Source: Malus domestica (Eukaryota; Streptophyta; Magnoliopsida; Rosales; Rosaceae). From it: a DNA stretch of 64,000 nt. Both the position numbers and the translations under genes were made by a program. Under the pieces are notes generated by a model that saw only the letters and a program-made list of their open reading frames with translations, was not told the origin of the DNA and searched no databases. The DNA lies in NCBI RefSeq assembly GCF_042453785.1, contig NC_091669.1, positions 13,933,001 to 13,997,000 on the forward strand. The letters are read 5' to 3'. Of the stretch, positions 24,401-37,726 are shown piece by piece (the stretch's first letter is position 1; every line of letters starts with the position of its first letter).

Positions 24401-26022
24401 CAAAATATGGAGGACGCTAGGTGATCGCACACTTTGCATGCTTCAAGGTCGGGCCTGCCTTGTATCATTAACATAAAACGTTGGTTTATTAGTATAATGG
24501 TACTAAATAAGTTGCTTTCGTATCATAGACGAGCAAAATTAGGGGTGCACATTTTAATGGGTATACTGACCAACCGATATAAATTGGGTCGAGTTGGGTT
24601 GAGTTGGGTTCTAAACATTAGAACTTATTTTCGAGTAAAAACCTAACTCACTAGAATCACTGTAATTTTTAAACTTACTAGTATATTGAATAGATATATT
24701 CACAAAATTTAGTAACTTTTAATGCACTTGTATATTAATACTTGCTTTGACTAGTGAAATTTATTATTAACATACAATGATTCTAAACACTAAATTTACA
24801 TGATTTGGGCGTAATTGTTGATTATTCGTCACTCAAACTCATGTTAGAGCATCTTCAGTCATGCTGAAATGAATATAAAGTTATTTTAGAAGCTCCCTAA
24901 AAAAATACTCCAATCATACTCTCTAGTTTAGGGAATCATTTTTTATTGTTTGAGATTTAGAGCTCCTAGGAGAATTCAGATTTCCTATCATTGGTGGTGG
25001 ATAGTGAGTGTAACTGAAGATAAACTTTATCTCAAATCCTCTCTGAATTTAGCTACAAGCTTATTTAGGAAGCTCATTAGAGATGCTCTTATGCATAAGA
25101 AAGAAACCAATTAAGCTCAACCAACGAAACACATCAAACCCAAAACCGCCAAACAATGGTTTGCCCATTTTATCAGGTAGCATTGAGTTTGAAGAATTCC
25201 AATCCGAGCCTATTGAGTTGGCCGATGGGTTGAAGTTCAACGCGACCAATCCAACTGTTATCCATCCCTAAGGAGAATTTCAAAAGATGCAAACATAAAC
25301 AAAATAAAAAAATGGAAAAAAAAAAGAAGAAGAAAGAAATGGTTTCCCTAACGACAATCTCGTGACTCTCCATTGAAAAATGGAAAGGCGACAATCTCAG
25401 TAAAAACTTGAAACTTGAAAGTAAATCCAGCATGGGTTGTACTTTTTTTTAATGGACTTTTATTATGTGTTTTTTTTTTTTTGGTCAAGTTTTTGAAGTA
25501 TTGGGTGGGCACGCAGTCTTGAAATGAAGGCCACTACTGATGAAACCGTGTGATGCTTGCTGGTGAAAGCTCTGACTTTAAAATCTGATTTGGTAAATAA
25601 ATTAAGAGAGAGAAAGAGAGAGAGATGAGAGAGAGAGAGTGTGTGAAGATGATAGAGCATAATTATACAGAAGAAACAGAGCTACATACACACCAACCAA
25701 AGAGGGTATTGAATATTTTCCTCCTCACACCTAATAAAAACTAAAAAGAAAGAAAAAGACAGAAAATTTGCAATAAGACCAAAGAGGGGGGGGGGGGGGG
25801 AGAGGAGAGAGAGTAAAAATAAAAGGGTTTTCTTTTCTGTGGCTTTGGATTCTTCTGGCAAATCGTGCCTGCCAGCTTTGCTTGGGCAAATGCCTACTTG
25901 AATAAAATATTTACAAATCTGCTGCTTGGGAAAACAAAATCTATTCAATTCACCCCCAAAGGGGCATGCTTTGATTACCTTTGTGTTTGAGAAGGAGGCG
26001 GCATTGAGTGAGTGTTGAGCAG
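21485..26022. other. 4.5-kb gene-poor region upstream of the receptor kinase
   Basis: AT-rich DNA with no recognisable gene or intact element. A (TA)n microsatellite lies at about 24351-24376 and a run of about 14 G at 25786-25800. GA-rich tracts near 25605-25645 approach the receptor-kinase 5' side. The last kilobase probably holds the receptor-kinase promoter. Confidence 0.4.
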
Positions 26023-26047
26023 GAGAGAGAGAGAGAGAGGAGAGAGG

Positions 26048-26080
<33 letters not shown>
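26023..26080 (+). repeat. (GA)n tract in the receptor-kinase 5' leader
   Basis: An almost pure GA/GAGA tract of about 58 bases ends exactly at the ATG at 26081. Such CT/GA microsatellites are common in plant 5' UTRs. Here it forms the whole sequence context before the start codon. Confidence 0.9.
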
Positions 26081-26081
<1 letters not shown>

Positions 26082-29000
26082 TGGTGGAGACTTGGAGGTG
26101 GGTTTTGCTGGTTTTCTGCATCTGCATTCTGGGGTGGAGTCCAAGCTCCATCAATGCTGCCACAGATCCAACAGATGGTCAGTTGCCTAACCCAACTCTT
26201 ATTCTCTCTAATTTTCTGCTGTTTATTTGAATTAGTATCGGTTTATCTGGGCTGCCATGAGTTAATTTTTGCTAAATCTGCATGAAGTTAGAAACTTTAG
26301 TTTTTCCCATTTGTGTTAAATACTAAACCCACTGAATGTATTTTGGATTTGACTTTCTTTAGTATTTCAGAAGTGGTTCTTGAACTGCTTATTGGGAGTC
26401 AGATTTGTGCTTATCTTGTTGATTTTCATTTTTTAAATTTAATTATATTTTTGGTGTGAAGATTTGTTTCTATAAACAAAATGAAAGGACCTTCTGAGGA
26501 ACTGTTACTTTGCCTCACTAATTAAAAAGCAATTCTGGGGTTTGATGTGATTGCTGTCTGCCATTCATGTAATTTGAGCTTCCGAAAAGAGAATAAATTG
26601 AGTCTTTTTCTTTATCAAAGTGATAATTAGATGTCGCTTTATGACCACCATTGCCACTTTGAGAGTTTTATAAGTGTTTAATTCCCACTTTGAGTGATGA
26701 TGAAATTGCAATTGCTACTTTTCTGTCATTAACAATTCGCACTTTGCGTTTAGTATGGGTAATTAGGGAGTTGAAAGTACCGGCGGATTTCAAAAGGATG
26801 CGATTTAAAAAATTTGATTCGAAGTTACAGGATTTAAGTGTCAGTTTGGCTAACCTATTCAGTTGCATTCTTATTTCCCTTAGGTGCATCAATTTGTGAA
26901 TGAGGAATTGAAGTACAGTTTTGATGTTTTGAAAATTTCATCATCTAAAACACATCAACTATATTTAAATACTATTTTATCATCGAACAAAATGCATATA
27001 TAAAACGTTCAACGTGAGAGTAGTTCATCGACTTGATTGACTCAAACGAATGGTTATCTTGCTCCTCTAGATCTAGCTTGGTTTAGGAAATCTCTGAATG
27101 ACACACCACCCCGAACTTCCGAGCATCTTTTAGACTAGATCAGTTGGTTTGCATCCTTGTACCATTACTGTTTGTGAGTTTAATCTCGTCGTAATTTCAG
27201 TTGTAGATGCTCTCCTTCAGACTTAAGAATATTTTACTTCTCTTCCAGTTTCATTGTTATGCAAGAAAGCAGAGTATTGCAACTACATAAAATTCATTTT
27301 CATGGTCCATATCTTGCTTTTCTTATATTGAATTTTCTTTGGCATGTTAAATGCACAGTTAGTGCTCTGAAGGTCTTGTATGGTAGCTTAAATTCCCCAC
27401 CTCAGCTAACCCAATGGAGTCAAAATGGCGATGATCCATGTGGCCAGTCATGGAAAGGTGTTAAGTGCTCGGGCTCACGAGTAACAGAAATGTGATTCCC
27501 TACTTCCGCATTCATTTGCCCTGATATTATCACATTTATGCAAATTTCTGATAGATATTCTGTCATTACTTCTTTTTTATCAGTGATTTATCAGGTCTTC
27601 AACTTTCTGGGACGCTAGGGTATCAGCTTCAGAGTTTGACAGCACTAACCAACCTGTAAGATCGATGGTCACATGTGTCAAATTGATTGATCCATTTTAT
27701 TTTACTGATTAGTTTGAACTCATGATTTGAGTATTTGACAAATTTTGCAGAGACGTGAGCAATAATAATCTTGCAGGCGGTATACCTTATTCACTTCCTC
27801 CGAACATGACACGACTGTATGATTCATAACCACATTTATCTACTGTTCTGTTGTGTATTGTTCCACTTCTATAACATTAGCCATCTTTTCTGTGCAGAAA
27901 CCTTGGTCATAATAACTTCAATCAAGACATCCCCTATTCCATCTCTATGATAACGACTCTTAAATACCTGTAAGTAAATCTTAATAACTTTTGTCACAAT
28001 ACTCACAACTTATCGAAAATGTTTGAAATAAACCGGTTTCATTCTTTTGGGGACTGCAGGAACATAAGTCACAATCAGCTTCAGAACCAGTTGAGTGACA
28101 TTTTTGGAAAGCTCTCTTCTCTATCCGTCTTGTGAGTTCTTCCATCCGTGTTGTACATAAGAAGTAGCTTGAAATGTTGTCCATTTTGGCACGAGTGCCT
28201 AGTTTGCAACTCGGCCACTCCCTTCTCAAAAAGAAGAAAAAAAGTGTTACTAGCAATAACATTGTACCATATTTTGCATAATCAGTCAATGACTCAATAC
28301 ATACAATCTTCAAAGAATTATGCTTTCGTTCTGCTATGAAATACTGCAAGTGTCAATCATCTCCTTTGAAAGTTGCTAAAGAATTTATGTTGGTTTTACT
28401 AAAGGATGAAATGACGATAATTCTTTTCTTCGTTTCAGGGATCTATCTTTCAATTCTCTGTCAGGCAACCTTCCTGAGAGTTTTAGCTCCCTCTCAAGTA
28501 TGAAAACAATGTAAGTATTGAGAATTTTATTATTATGGTACACTTTTCTAGTTTGTAGTCTTGACCCTTCCCTGGAATTTGTCTTCTTTCAGGTTCTTGC
28601 AGAATAACCAGTTAACAGGGACTATTGACGTCCTTGCCAATCTCCCCCTTGATAATCTGTGAGATGTGCATACAACTTAGCGGGATGCTCATTAGCACTC
28701 CCCACTCTCCTGGCTTTCAGGCTTTCAACCCACTAAAGTACTTTTGTTTGTGTTTCTTAGGAATATTGAAAATAACCGTTTTACTGGCTGGATTCCAGAG
28801 CAGTTGAAAAACATTAATCTGGAGTAAGCATTCTATAATTAGCTACTGTTGTTTCCAATCTGGGGAGAATATATTTACAATATGGTTCTAAGAAATCTCT
28901 TTACAGGAAGGATGGAAACACATGGAACTCAGGTCCTGCACCCCCACCCCCACCTGGTACACCTCCAGCCAAGCACAACGGAAATCACAAATCTGGCGGT

Positions 29001-30220
29001 GACAACTCATCATCAAATGGTGGGTCAGGTGGCAAGAAATCAGGAATAGGGGGTGGTGCCATAGCAGGAATAGTGATATCTCTTCTTGTAGTTACAGCGA
29101 TTGTAGCATTCTTTCTCATAAAGAAAAGGTCAAAGAAGTCATCTTCAGATGTGGAAAAGTTTGAAAGTCGGCCCTTTGCTCCCCTTGCAAGTGAAGTGCA
29201 AGGTACCGACAATTTGTATACATTTTACATTCAGTTGAGCATTATCTGAAATTACCTTGTCATTTCCATTGGTTTGCTCATGCTATTCGGTTTGACTTCC
29301 CTAGACTGAATATGACTATATTTTCTGCAATATTCCTGCCAGTTTTGTGTGTGATACTGGTTTCTTTGTTTATCAGTTGGATTGAGTTTATTGGTTGATT
29401 TCGCAAATCATTGAATTGAAATTAAAAGATCAAGATCTATAGCGTTATAAAATAAAAAGTATTCTAAACGTGCAGTTTACTGAATAAATGTCTCTTGATG
29501 TCTGTAGATTTGGTTTATTCACTATTTTTTTCTTTCTTTCTGTTTCTCAAATTTATATTAGAAAATTATGTTTCCTTGCCTGAGGCCAACTGATGCCATT
29601 TTGAAATTAGTTATGCAAATAGGATACATAAACATTTCAATTATGTTTGTTCAGATTCTAAAAGTTTTTTTGTTGAACCAATGTTAACTGCTTTGTCTCT
29701 GGCACTCCAATGCAGAAATGAAGTCTGTACAAACCCCTGCCCCATTGGACTTCAAGACCTTTGATACTCCTGTCACAATAAATCTTAGACCTCCACCAGT
29801 TGATCGCAATAAATCATTTGATGACGATGAATTCACAAAGAAACCCATCGTTGTCAAGAAAACCATCACAGCTCCTTTAAATGTGACCTCATATTCAGTA
29901 GCAGACCTGCAGATGGCTACTGGCAGCTTTAGCATTGACAACCTTCTTGGTGAGGGGTCTTTTGGACGCGTTTATCGGGCTCAATTTGATGATGGGAAGG
30001 TATACTGTTTACCTAATAAATCTATATGCCATGCCATTGATGTTGGAAAGGTTTAATCTCTTTAAATCCAGTGACATGTCTCTTACATCGATTTCAAAGG
30101 AGTAATGCTTTTTCTTCTTCATATCCTGCCTGAAGATGATTGACTTGCTTGTTTACTTTCGTATTAATTCGATCATTTAATTGATTTTTCGGTTGAAATC
30201 TTCTGTTCTCTCTCTCTTCT

Positions 30221-30266
<46 letters not shown>

Positions 30267-32342
30267 GCACGGGCATATGGACACCTTTGCGCGCGCACAC
30301 ACACACATAGTGAATACTCTGGAGAACCAGTATGAAATCCTGCATGCATATATGGTTGGTTAAGCATTTGTTAGTTTTTAATTTATTATTGTTATATTTA
30401 TTTATCAAATGCTTCAATTCCATTGTTCCCAAGACTGAAGACAGTATAATAATTTGTTACTTTTAACGATGTTATAGGTTCTAGCTGTGAAGAAATTAGA
30501 TTCATCTGTCCTTCCTAGTGAGTTGTCCGAAGAATTCACTGAGATTGTTTCAAGCATCTCCCAGTTGCATCACCCAAATGTAACAGAGCTGGTGGGTTAT
30601 TGTTCAGAGCATGGACAGCACCTGCTAGTCTATGAATTCCATAAAAATGGTTCGCTGCATGACTTCCTGCACCTATCAGATGAATACAACAAGCCATTGA
30701 CATGGAACTCTCGTGTCAAGATTGCTTTGGGGACTGCACGTGCATTAGAGTAAGTTTCTTAGTGGACGTCCATCCTTTGGCTTTCAAATTTGAGCTTGCA
30801 ATCATTTTGATACCTCGACGACTGGACAAATGTGCCGCGGGTACTCACAATGCTTTCTTTTAGGTACTTGCATGAAGTTTGTTCACCATCTATTATTCAC
30901 AAAAATATAAAGTCAACCAACATATTATTGGATGTGGAGCTCAACCCTCATCTTTCGGACGCTGGCCTTGCAAGCTCTATCCCCAATGCTGATCAGGTTA
31001 AATTTGGGATATCATACTTTGAACTTTTATATCTTTTTCATATCCTTACAACATGACCTGATGACTCCATTATCTGAAATTGTGTCCTAGCTGAATAGCT
31101 GTATTTATACGTAGATGATTATAATTACCAGGATTTACGAAAACCTGGAACTCATATGCACCAGTCTCAGAATCAAAGATACTGAGTTGGAATAGACTAT
31201 CGTACTCAAATTTCTATCGTCGTATGATTGTAAACGATAGTAAGTTTCTATACGTCTTAACATTTACATAAATGGACCTAGAGAAATAAGGTAGGAGCAG
31301 ACTTTAGAACGCTTACAAGGGTACTTCCTGTTCAGATCTCCTGTAATCATGGAACACATTCCATGACCCAAGAGCATCTGTACTTGTTAGGAAGAAAAAA
31401 TTCATGTGTGAAACTCGGTTAAACGACCATTTCATCCCCCCAAAAGTGCTGAGACTTCATTGACTCAAGTGTTACCCATTTATGATTGTCGGAAAATTAT
31501 ACAACTGGATGGATGTTCTTGTTTAAGTGGTAGCAGAACACGTGCATACTTGTTGCATCAGTCAAATTGATCATTATTTTTCTGGGAAAGTGCTGATGGT
31601 TTAAGTTTCACAAGTGCAGGCATTGGACCATAATGCAGGATCTGGGTACAGCGCACCAGAGGTTGCCATGTCTGGCCAATATACTCTAAAGAGTGATGTC
31701 TATGGTTTTGGAGTGGTTATGCTGGAGCTTCTTAGTGGGCGGAAAGCATTTGATAAGTAAATAATTACATAAATTAGTCTGACTATCGTATTTATGTTAT
31801 TACCATTTAAAAAGATTGGTGAAATTAATTGTTGTATGAAAATTCCTTGACAGCTTGAAGCCTAGGTCTGAACAATCTCTGGTTCGATGGGCAACACCCC
31901 AGCTCCATGATATCGATGCCCTTTCGAAAATGGTAGATCCAGAACTCAAGGGGCTCTATCCAGTTAAATCTCTGTCACGGTTTGCTGATGTGATAGCGCT
32001 CTGTGTCCAGGTAATAAACAAGAACTTTAAGTTTACACTAAACTGAACTATGTCTAACTCGTTAGGGGATGAAAGACGTCTGTCACCTAGTTTCTAGTTG
32101 AAATATAGGATGTGGGGTTCATGTTTTGCAATGTCATAAGAGTGCACTGAGGTGAAAATCTGACCCTTGAGCTCCACATTTTGGTGCAGCCGGAGCCTGA
32201 GTTTCGACCTCCCATGTCAGAAGTGGTTCAGGCATTGGTTCGGTTAGTGCAGCGAGCTAACATGAGCAGGAGAACAGTTGGAAATGATCAAGGATCGTCC
32301 CATGGAGGTGGTAATGCCGATGCACAGGACGACCTGTCTTGA
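26081..32342 (+). CDS. STRUBBELIG-receptor family LRR receptor-like kinase (SRF6/SRF7-like)
   Basis: Membrane receptor of the LRR-V class. The 16 exons are 26081-26177, 27359-27491, 27584-27655, 27751-27816, 27898-27969, 28060-28131, 28439-28510, 28593-28658, 28761-28823, 28907-29202, 29716-29999, 30478-30749, 30864-30996, 31620-31756, 31854-32010 and 32190-32342, giving 714 aa. A signal peptide (about residues 1-30) is followed by a Cys-containing cap ([13 protein letters not shown]) and about six LRRs, each on its own 66- or 72-base exon. Next come a Pro-rich spacer, a transmembrane helix (about 285-308) and a kinase domain (about 400-675). The glycine loop [11 protein letters not shown] and AVKKL lysine are present. 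The catalytic loop reads [11 protein letters not shown] instead of HRD, and DFG is DAG, so this is probably a pseudokinase, as reported for STRUBBELIG. It converges on RPT1. Confidence 0.95.
30200..30264 (+). repeat. (CT)n microsatellite in receptor-kinase intron 11
   Basis: An imperfect then pure CT repeat, followed by a short CA-rich stretch near 30290-30308. Likely length-polymorphic. Confidence 0.85.
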
Positions 32343-33979
32343 GTAAAGCTTGAGGTGACAATGCTGACACACACGAGGACACACCTCAAGAAAACCGTGT
32401 ACATTTTGAGTACATTCGCGCTGGCTACACCACATGCTACCGAGCGGTAGTATACGCCTGTTAATATTTTTACGTAGTTGAGGTAGTTCTTTCGTTGCTG
32501 AATACTTTTCCAAATTGAACCGGGTGACTTTCGTTGCTGAATCACTTTATGTATACGTTAAAAAGCAGTGCATGTACGATGCAGCTATCAGTGATCAGTT
32601 TCAGTTTGCAGTGCACTTGATTTCTCTTGTAGCTCTACAATATTTAAGTAAATAAATTAAAACTTCAATTCATTTTTTCTTTCGGTCACGTTTGGTGGCC
32701 ACGAAATTCAAGGTACGCCGAAGGAATAAATAGATGTCAAGTTTTGCAATTTTGTCCAAGTTGAATGTAGAAGATAGATTGGATGTAAAGATTAATTGGA
32801 AGGGAAAAAAATATATTTCTGACTAATTCATCAAATTTCTTCAATTTGAACAAATTTTAAAAAAAAATTCGTTGCTTTAAACGTTGTTGAATGTAGGTTA
32901 ATATATTAATGTCGTTTATAATACGTTGTGGAAGTGGTGGGTTTTGCTTTTAAACCTATTGCGTTTCGGGTTCAAATTCTTCCCTCCTTCCTGTTAGTTT
33001 AGTTTAGAGTAGTAATAATTGTTTACAAATAAAAAAAAAGAACCAATCAAATAATTTTCGAAAAAAAAATAGCTAGTCAAGTCAGCTCCTGCATTTTGTG
33101 CCAAATTGGGCGAAGTAAGAAAATGATGAACAGTTAATTGCTGGTATTTGGTGAGTCCCTTCTCGTTCCCTACAAGTTGTGCATTTGCGAATGATCCTAT
33201 TCTTCTGTTTCAAGTTGTGCATTTGCTCTAAAAGATTGCAATTTCTGCTTAGGATTTGTGTCGATTCAGTCCCTTCTCCGAAAACTCGCTCTCTCCGTGT
33301 CCAAGGGGGCGTAGTTTGACACCCGAGGAGTGCGAGACTTGCTCCCAGCACCTCACTTCTGACTGAGAGCTCTTCAACTTCCACAACGTGCAATATCTAT
33401 TATCTATGATCCCTAACTCCGAACGCTAAACCCTAGACCCTTGTCCCGGCCATTGAAGCACATGTTTTGCCCGGGGCATAAGGGACGCGGTGGCTTCACG
33501 CCATCCTCACCTTCCTCCGGCATATCATCTGCATTCTGCTGAGAGTTCCAAAACTTAACTGATACAGCCTACAAGGATTCTATTGCAGTTAACAAATATA
33601 CCTCAAAAACAAACCAAACTGGGTCATTATAATTAGCACAAGCTGCTTCAACACAATAAATGTAAACATTCACCATCACCACTACTTGGAATAACTGCAA
33701 AAGTAGCTGTCTAGCAATTGGAGTGGCAAGAAAAACAAGTGTACAAAGCAATGGGATCGTTTTTCCGATGGAGCAGATCCAAGTTCAGAACCATCAGCTT
33801 AGCCAACAAGAAATTTTACGATATTCGTTTATAACACAGGAAAGATACCAAGTTTAAACAACAGGCGTGAAAGTCGCCAAGGTGACCCTAAAAAGGAACA
33901 CCGCATATCCTCCTCCATCCATTAGAGAATACATCGCTTCTTGATGGGTTCTGGAAACACGATAGACTACCTCCTCTGC
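32343..33979. other. Convergent spacer between receptor kinase and RPT1
   Basis: The spacer holds the two 3' UTRs. Around 33240-33560 the sequence is less AT-rich, and its minus strand contains a coding-like stretch (NADDMPEEGEDGVKPPRP) that I cannot assign. The region 32920-33045 has a GGTTCAAATTC box-B-like word before an A-run, reminiscent of a SINE but too weak to call. Confidence 0.4.
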
Positions 33980-36900
33980 TCAATTGTAAACCATGTATTT
34001 TGGTGTAGCACTGAACTTCTGATACCCCTTTATGACTTTGTTGACTGCGTCGAGGAAGTCCTTCTCTGTTGCCGTCTTTCTTCGAGCTCTTATGGCATAC
34101 ATCCCAGCTTCCGTGCACACACTCCTAATATCAGCTCCTGTTAAAGAGAGAACCATGTCACAAAACTGATGTCCAGTAACAGAGTCAAGATAAGAGGCAT
34201 GCGGCAGGTCAGATCACAAACAGGAGACCATGGGAGCACAATCAAACATAGCAATGAAGATGCAAATCACAACATTCTCACCTTAGGTCACCGTAATAAA
34301 GGTGAGGATGCAAATGATAGCAACATCAGATCAAACTAACAATAAGAATCAGGAGGACGCCTAGGTAACAATGGCAATTTGCTTATCAGTGGTATAGAAA
34401 GTATCCTTACCGGTTGAATTTGGGCAGAGACGAGCCAACAGTTCGAACCGAATGTCCCTTTCACAATTCATTGTTCTTGTATGGATCTTGAAGATCTGCG
34501 TCCTACTCTCCAAGTCGGGCAGGCCAAACTCGACCTTCCTATCCAACCGTCCCGGCCGCAGTAGCGCTGGGTCCAGTGTGTCGGGCCTGAAAAAAGATCC
34601 AATAAGGCCCATGAGATGTTAATATAATCAGAAAGAAACCAAATATAAACCGCTTAACCTGCAAAACATATACACGAACAAACCTGTTCGTCGCCATCAA
34701 GACTTTAATGTTCCCACGAGCATCGAAGCCATCCAACTGATTCACAATTTCCAGCATAGTCCGCTGAACTTCATTATCTCCGCCCACACCATCGTCAAAC
34801 CTCGCTCCTCCAATCGCATCTACCTCATCAAAAAACACAATACAGGCCTTCTTTGAGCGTGCCATCTAAAAAGAAAACAGACATAGTTAGAAGATATTGT
34901 AACACAAAAACAGTACTCCACATAAGGCTTTCTAGCCAAAATGGTCCCTAAGATTTGCCTAACTCTTCATTTTGGTCCCTGAGATTTGAAATCAATAGAA
35001 GTGGTCCCTGAGATTGTCCACCATCAATCATTTTGGTCCTTCAGTGAAAAATTATGTTAAATAAGGATGAAAGTGGCAAAATTACCCTCAATATAATAAA
35101 AAATAGGCTAAAACGATTTCACAAAAAATGAGGGTATTTTTGTCATTTTATCCTTATTTTATGGAAATTTTTCACAGAAGGACCAAGATGATTGATTATG
35201 GACAAACCCAGGGACCAATTCTATCAATTTCAAATCTCAGGGACCAAAATGCGGAGTTATGCAAATCTCAGGGACCACTTTGGCTAAAAAGCCCTCCAAA
35301 TAATTCCAAGTTAAATCAATATGGGTAAACCATGCAATTATTTCTAACCTGGAACAGCTCTCTGACCATCCGAGCTCCCTCACCAACGTATTTTTGAACA
35401 AGCTCACTCCCAATCACACGAATGAAGCAAGCATCAGTTCTATTCGCAACAGCCCTGGCCAGAAGAGTTTTGCCAGTTCCTGGAGGACCATAACAGAGGA
35501 CACCCTTAGGCGGATCGATCCCAAGCTTCACAAATTTCTCGGGGTGAAGCATAGGCAGCTCAACAACCTAAGATGATCAAGTATTGTTAAGTTTATATCC
35601 TAATACCAAAACGGTAGATATTCATACATGTAAAACATAGGAAACAAATGAACAGCGCAAAGAGAAATGGTTAAATCTATACGCACTTCTCGCATCTTTT
35701 CAATCTGCTCCTTACATCCACCCACATCATTATATGTCACATCTGGCTTCTCTTCCACAGTCATCATGGTCACACTTGGATCAATTTTTGGAGGCAAAGG
35801 AATCTGAATTTGATACTTGTTCCTATCAACCCTGTAGTGACAAAGAAAAGGTTAACTAGAAAGACACTAAATTGTAAACACACACAAGCCCCCAACAATT
35901 ATCACTATAAACTTGGTAAAGATGTGAGCACATGATAAAACACAGCACTAATTGCAATCCTAAGAGACTTAACATATTCATCACTTCAAATGCAAATATG
36001 GAATACAATAGCACAACATAATAAAACATGGTGGTGCAAGGAGCTGAGATGCGAGCATGCACAACTGTAAACACACAAATTTGATAATGTTTCTATCGAA
36101 CTCTGCAGTGGCAAACTAATGGTTAACCAGAAAGACACTACACTTGTAAACACACACAAGCCTCCAAAAATACTATAATCTTGCTAAAGACGTGAGCACG
36201 TGATTAAACACAGCACTAATTGCAATCTGAAGAGAACTAACATATCCATCACTGCAAATACAAATATGGAATGCTATAGCATAACATAATTAAACAAGGT
36301 GATAAACAAATAGCTGATATGCAAGTATGCAATGAAGGTCCAAATCTGCACCACTGTAATAAATTACTATCCCCATTTCTTAAAAACTTCACTACAACAA
36401 CAACAACAACAAAGCCTTTTCCCACTAAGTGGGGTCGGTTTTATATGAATCCTAGAACGCCATTGTGCTCGGTTTTGTGTCATGTCTTCCGTTAGATCCA
36501 AGTACTCAAGTCTTTTCTTAGGATCTCTTCCAAAGTTTTCCTAGGTCTTCCTCTACCCCTTCGGCCCTGAACCTCTGTCCCGTAGTCACATTTTCGAACC
36601 GGAACGTCAGTAGGCCTTCTTTGCACATGTCCAAACCACCGGAACCGATTTTATCTCATATTTCCTTCAATTTTGGCTACTCCTACTTTACCTCGGATAT
36701 TGTTGGTGGTGCATGGCTTACCAAACATTACGTATGGCATCCTAAACGAGCGATGCTCATGGAAATAATCAAATAAGAGTTAACAAAAATGGAAAACTAT
36801 CACAGTTCAAAAATAGGAGGGCCTACCCTACACGCATGCCTTCTTCTATATCCGTTGGGGAAACCTTGTCACCCAGACCCACAACAAACTGCAATGAAAT

Positions 36901-37647
36901 TATACAAAGCATTAAGAATGGAACAAGAAAATCAACAGATCAAAGATTGAAAAACGAAGCAAAAGTAAAAACAAATAGCTGTGTGAAAAAAATTGATGAA
37001 AAAAGAGATTAGACCTTTGCAATTTGTTTGACATTAATGACATATTTAGCATCCTCGGAATTGGGATTGATAATCTTCGTACATCTAGCCACCTGGTTTC
37101 AAGAAATCAATCAAAACCTATCACATTATAACACAAATCAATGAGTGTATAGTTGCGCGTGTAACCAAACCGAACCTGAAGAGGCTGTTCCTCCTGCATC
37201 ATCTGCTTGTCCGAAACGAGATCATACTGACTGGGTGCAGCTAACCCAGTATCAGATTCCTTAATACCTGTAAAAGCAATCAAATTTAACCCAACCCACA
37301 ACAACAGCTTTCGAAATTGGGGTCACACATCGAGCAAAGTAGCTACATACCGCGCAAATCATTGACCTTTTTAGCCAGATCCTTTACTTCTTTCTCTGCT
37401 TGTTTAATATGCTTTGAATACGGTCCTAACCCCTGCATATTCCATTATATCCCCACAATCATTATTCACTAAATCAATAAAAAAAATTAGGGTTTTGGGT
37501 GAATCTGAAATCGGCGGTGGGATTTAGGGTTTGTGGAAAAAAGAATTGAGCTGAAGAACTCACATAGGTCTTCATGATGACGATGTCATCCTCGTCGAGG
37601 GGTCTAGGGTTCTTCTCATCCTTGATGTCTTCTGGTTCTGGCGCCAT
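33980..37647 (-). CDS. RPT1: 26S proteasome regulatory particle AAA-ATPase subunit RPT1 (regulatory subunit 7)
   Basis: One of six AAA-ATPases of the 19S base ring that unfold and translocate ubiquitinated substrates into the 20S core. Exons are 37564-37647, 37351-37432, 37176-37267, 37015-37092, 36827-36888, 35687-35831, 35349-35567, 34684-34865, 34411-34586 and 33980-34137. They total 1278 nt and 425 aa, close to the 426 aa I recall for Arabidopsis RPT1a. The N-terminal coiled-coil region includes [16 protein letters not shown]. The ATPase domain has Walker [14 protein letters not shown], Walker [13 protein letters not shown], sensor MATNR and the arginine-finger segment [12 protein letters not shown]. 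The C terminus is KYMVYN. No lesion is visible, and expression is expected to be constitutive. Two introns carry transposon remnants, a TIR MITE in intron 7 and an RTE-type LINE tail in intron 5. Confidence 0.97.
34926..35294. mobile_element. TIR MITE with GGTCCCTGAGATTTG words in RPT1 intron 7
   Basis: The left end AGGCTTTCTAGCCAAAATGG and inverted right end GGGCTTTTTAGCCAAAGTGG form long terminal inverted repeats. They run through TGGTCCCT(A/G)AGATTTGC and TGGTCCCTGAGATT. The element has no coding sequence. No target duplication was read. A decayed relative lies at about 42020-42210. Confidence 0.75.
36393..36760 (-). mobile_element. RTE-type LINE 3'-end fragment in RPT1 intron 5
   Basis: On the minus strand the segment ends in the word GACCCCACTTAGTGGG followed by AAAAGGCTTTGTTGTTG repeats. 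This is the characteristic 3' terminus with a TTG tail of plant RTE non-LTR retrotransposons. The adjoining minus-strand sequence reads like the end of a reverse-transcriptase open frame with breaks. The piece is 5'-truncated. Confidence 0.7.
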
Positions 37648-37711
37648 CGGAGAGTTTAGGGAGAGAAAGTAGAGAGAGGAGCAGAAGTTGGGGATTTGGG
37701 ACTGTGCTCTC

Positions 37712-37726
37712 GTAAAATATATACTC
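37712..37726 (-). promoter_or_regulatory. Candidate TATA box of RPT1
   Basis: The minus strand reads AGAGTATATATTTTACG about 65-80 bases upstream of the ATG. Spacing suits a TATA box with a short leader. There is no further support. Confidence 0.35.

Noticed and set aside
30178..30432. Open frames through the CT microsatellite in receptor-kinase intron 11
   Set aside because: Low-complexity translation of a repeat within an intron.
32920..33045. SINE-like segment with a GGTTCAAATTC box-B-like word and A-rich end
   Set aside because: No convincing A box or target duplication, and the word is short enough to occur by chance.
33082..33560. Coding-like stretch on the minus strand downstream of RPT1
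   Set aside because: Peptide NADDMPEEGEDGVKPPRP looks protein-like but no start, splice site or family could be fixed; mentioned only as spacer content.
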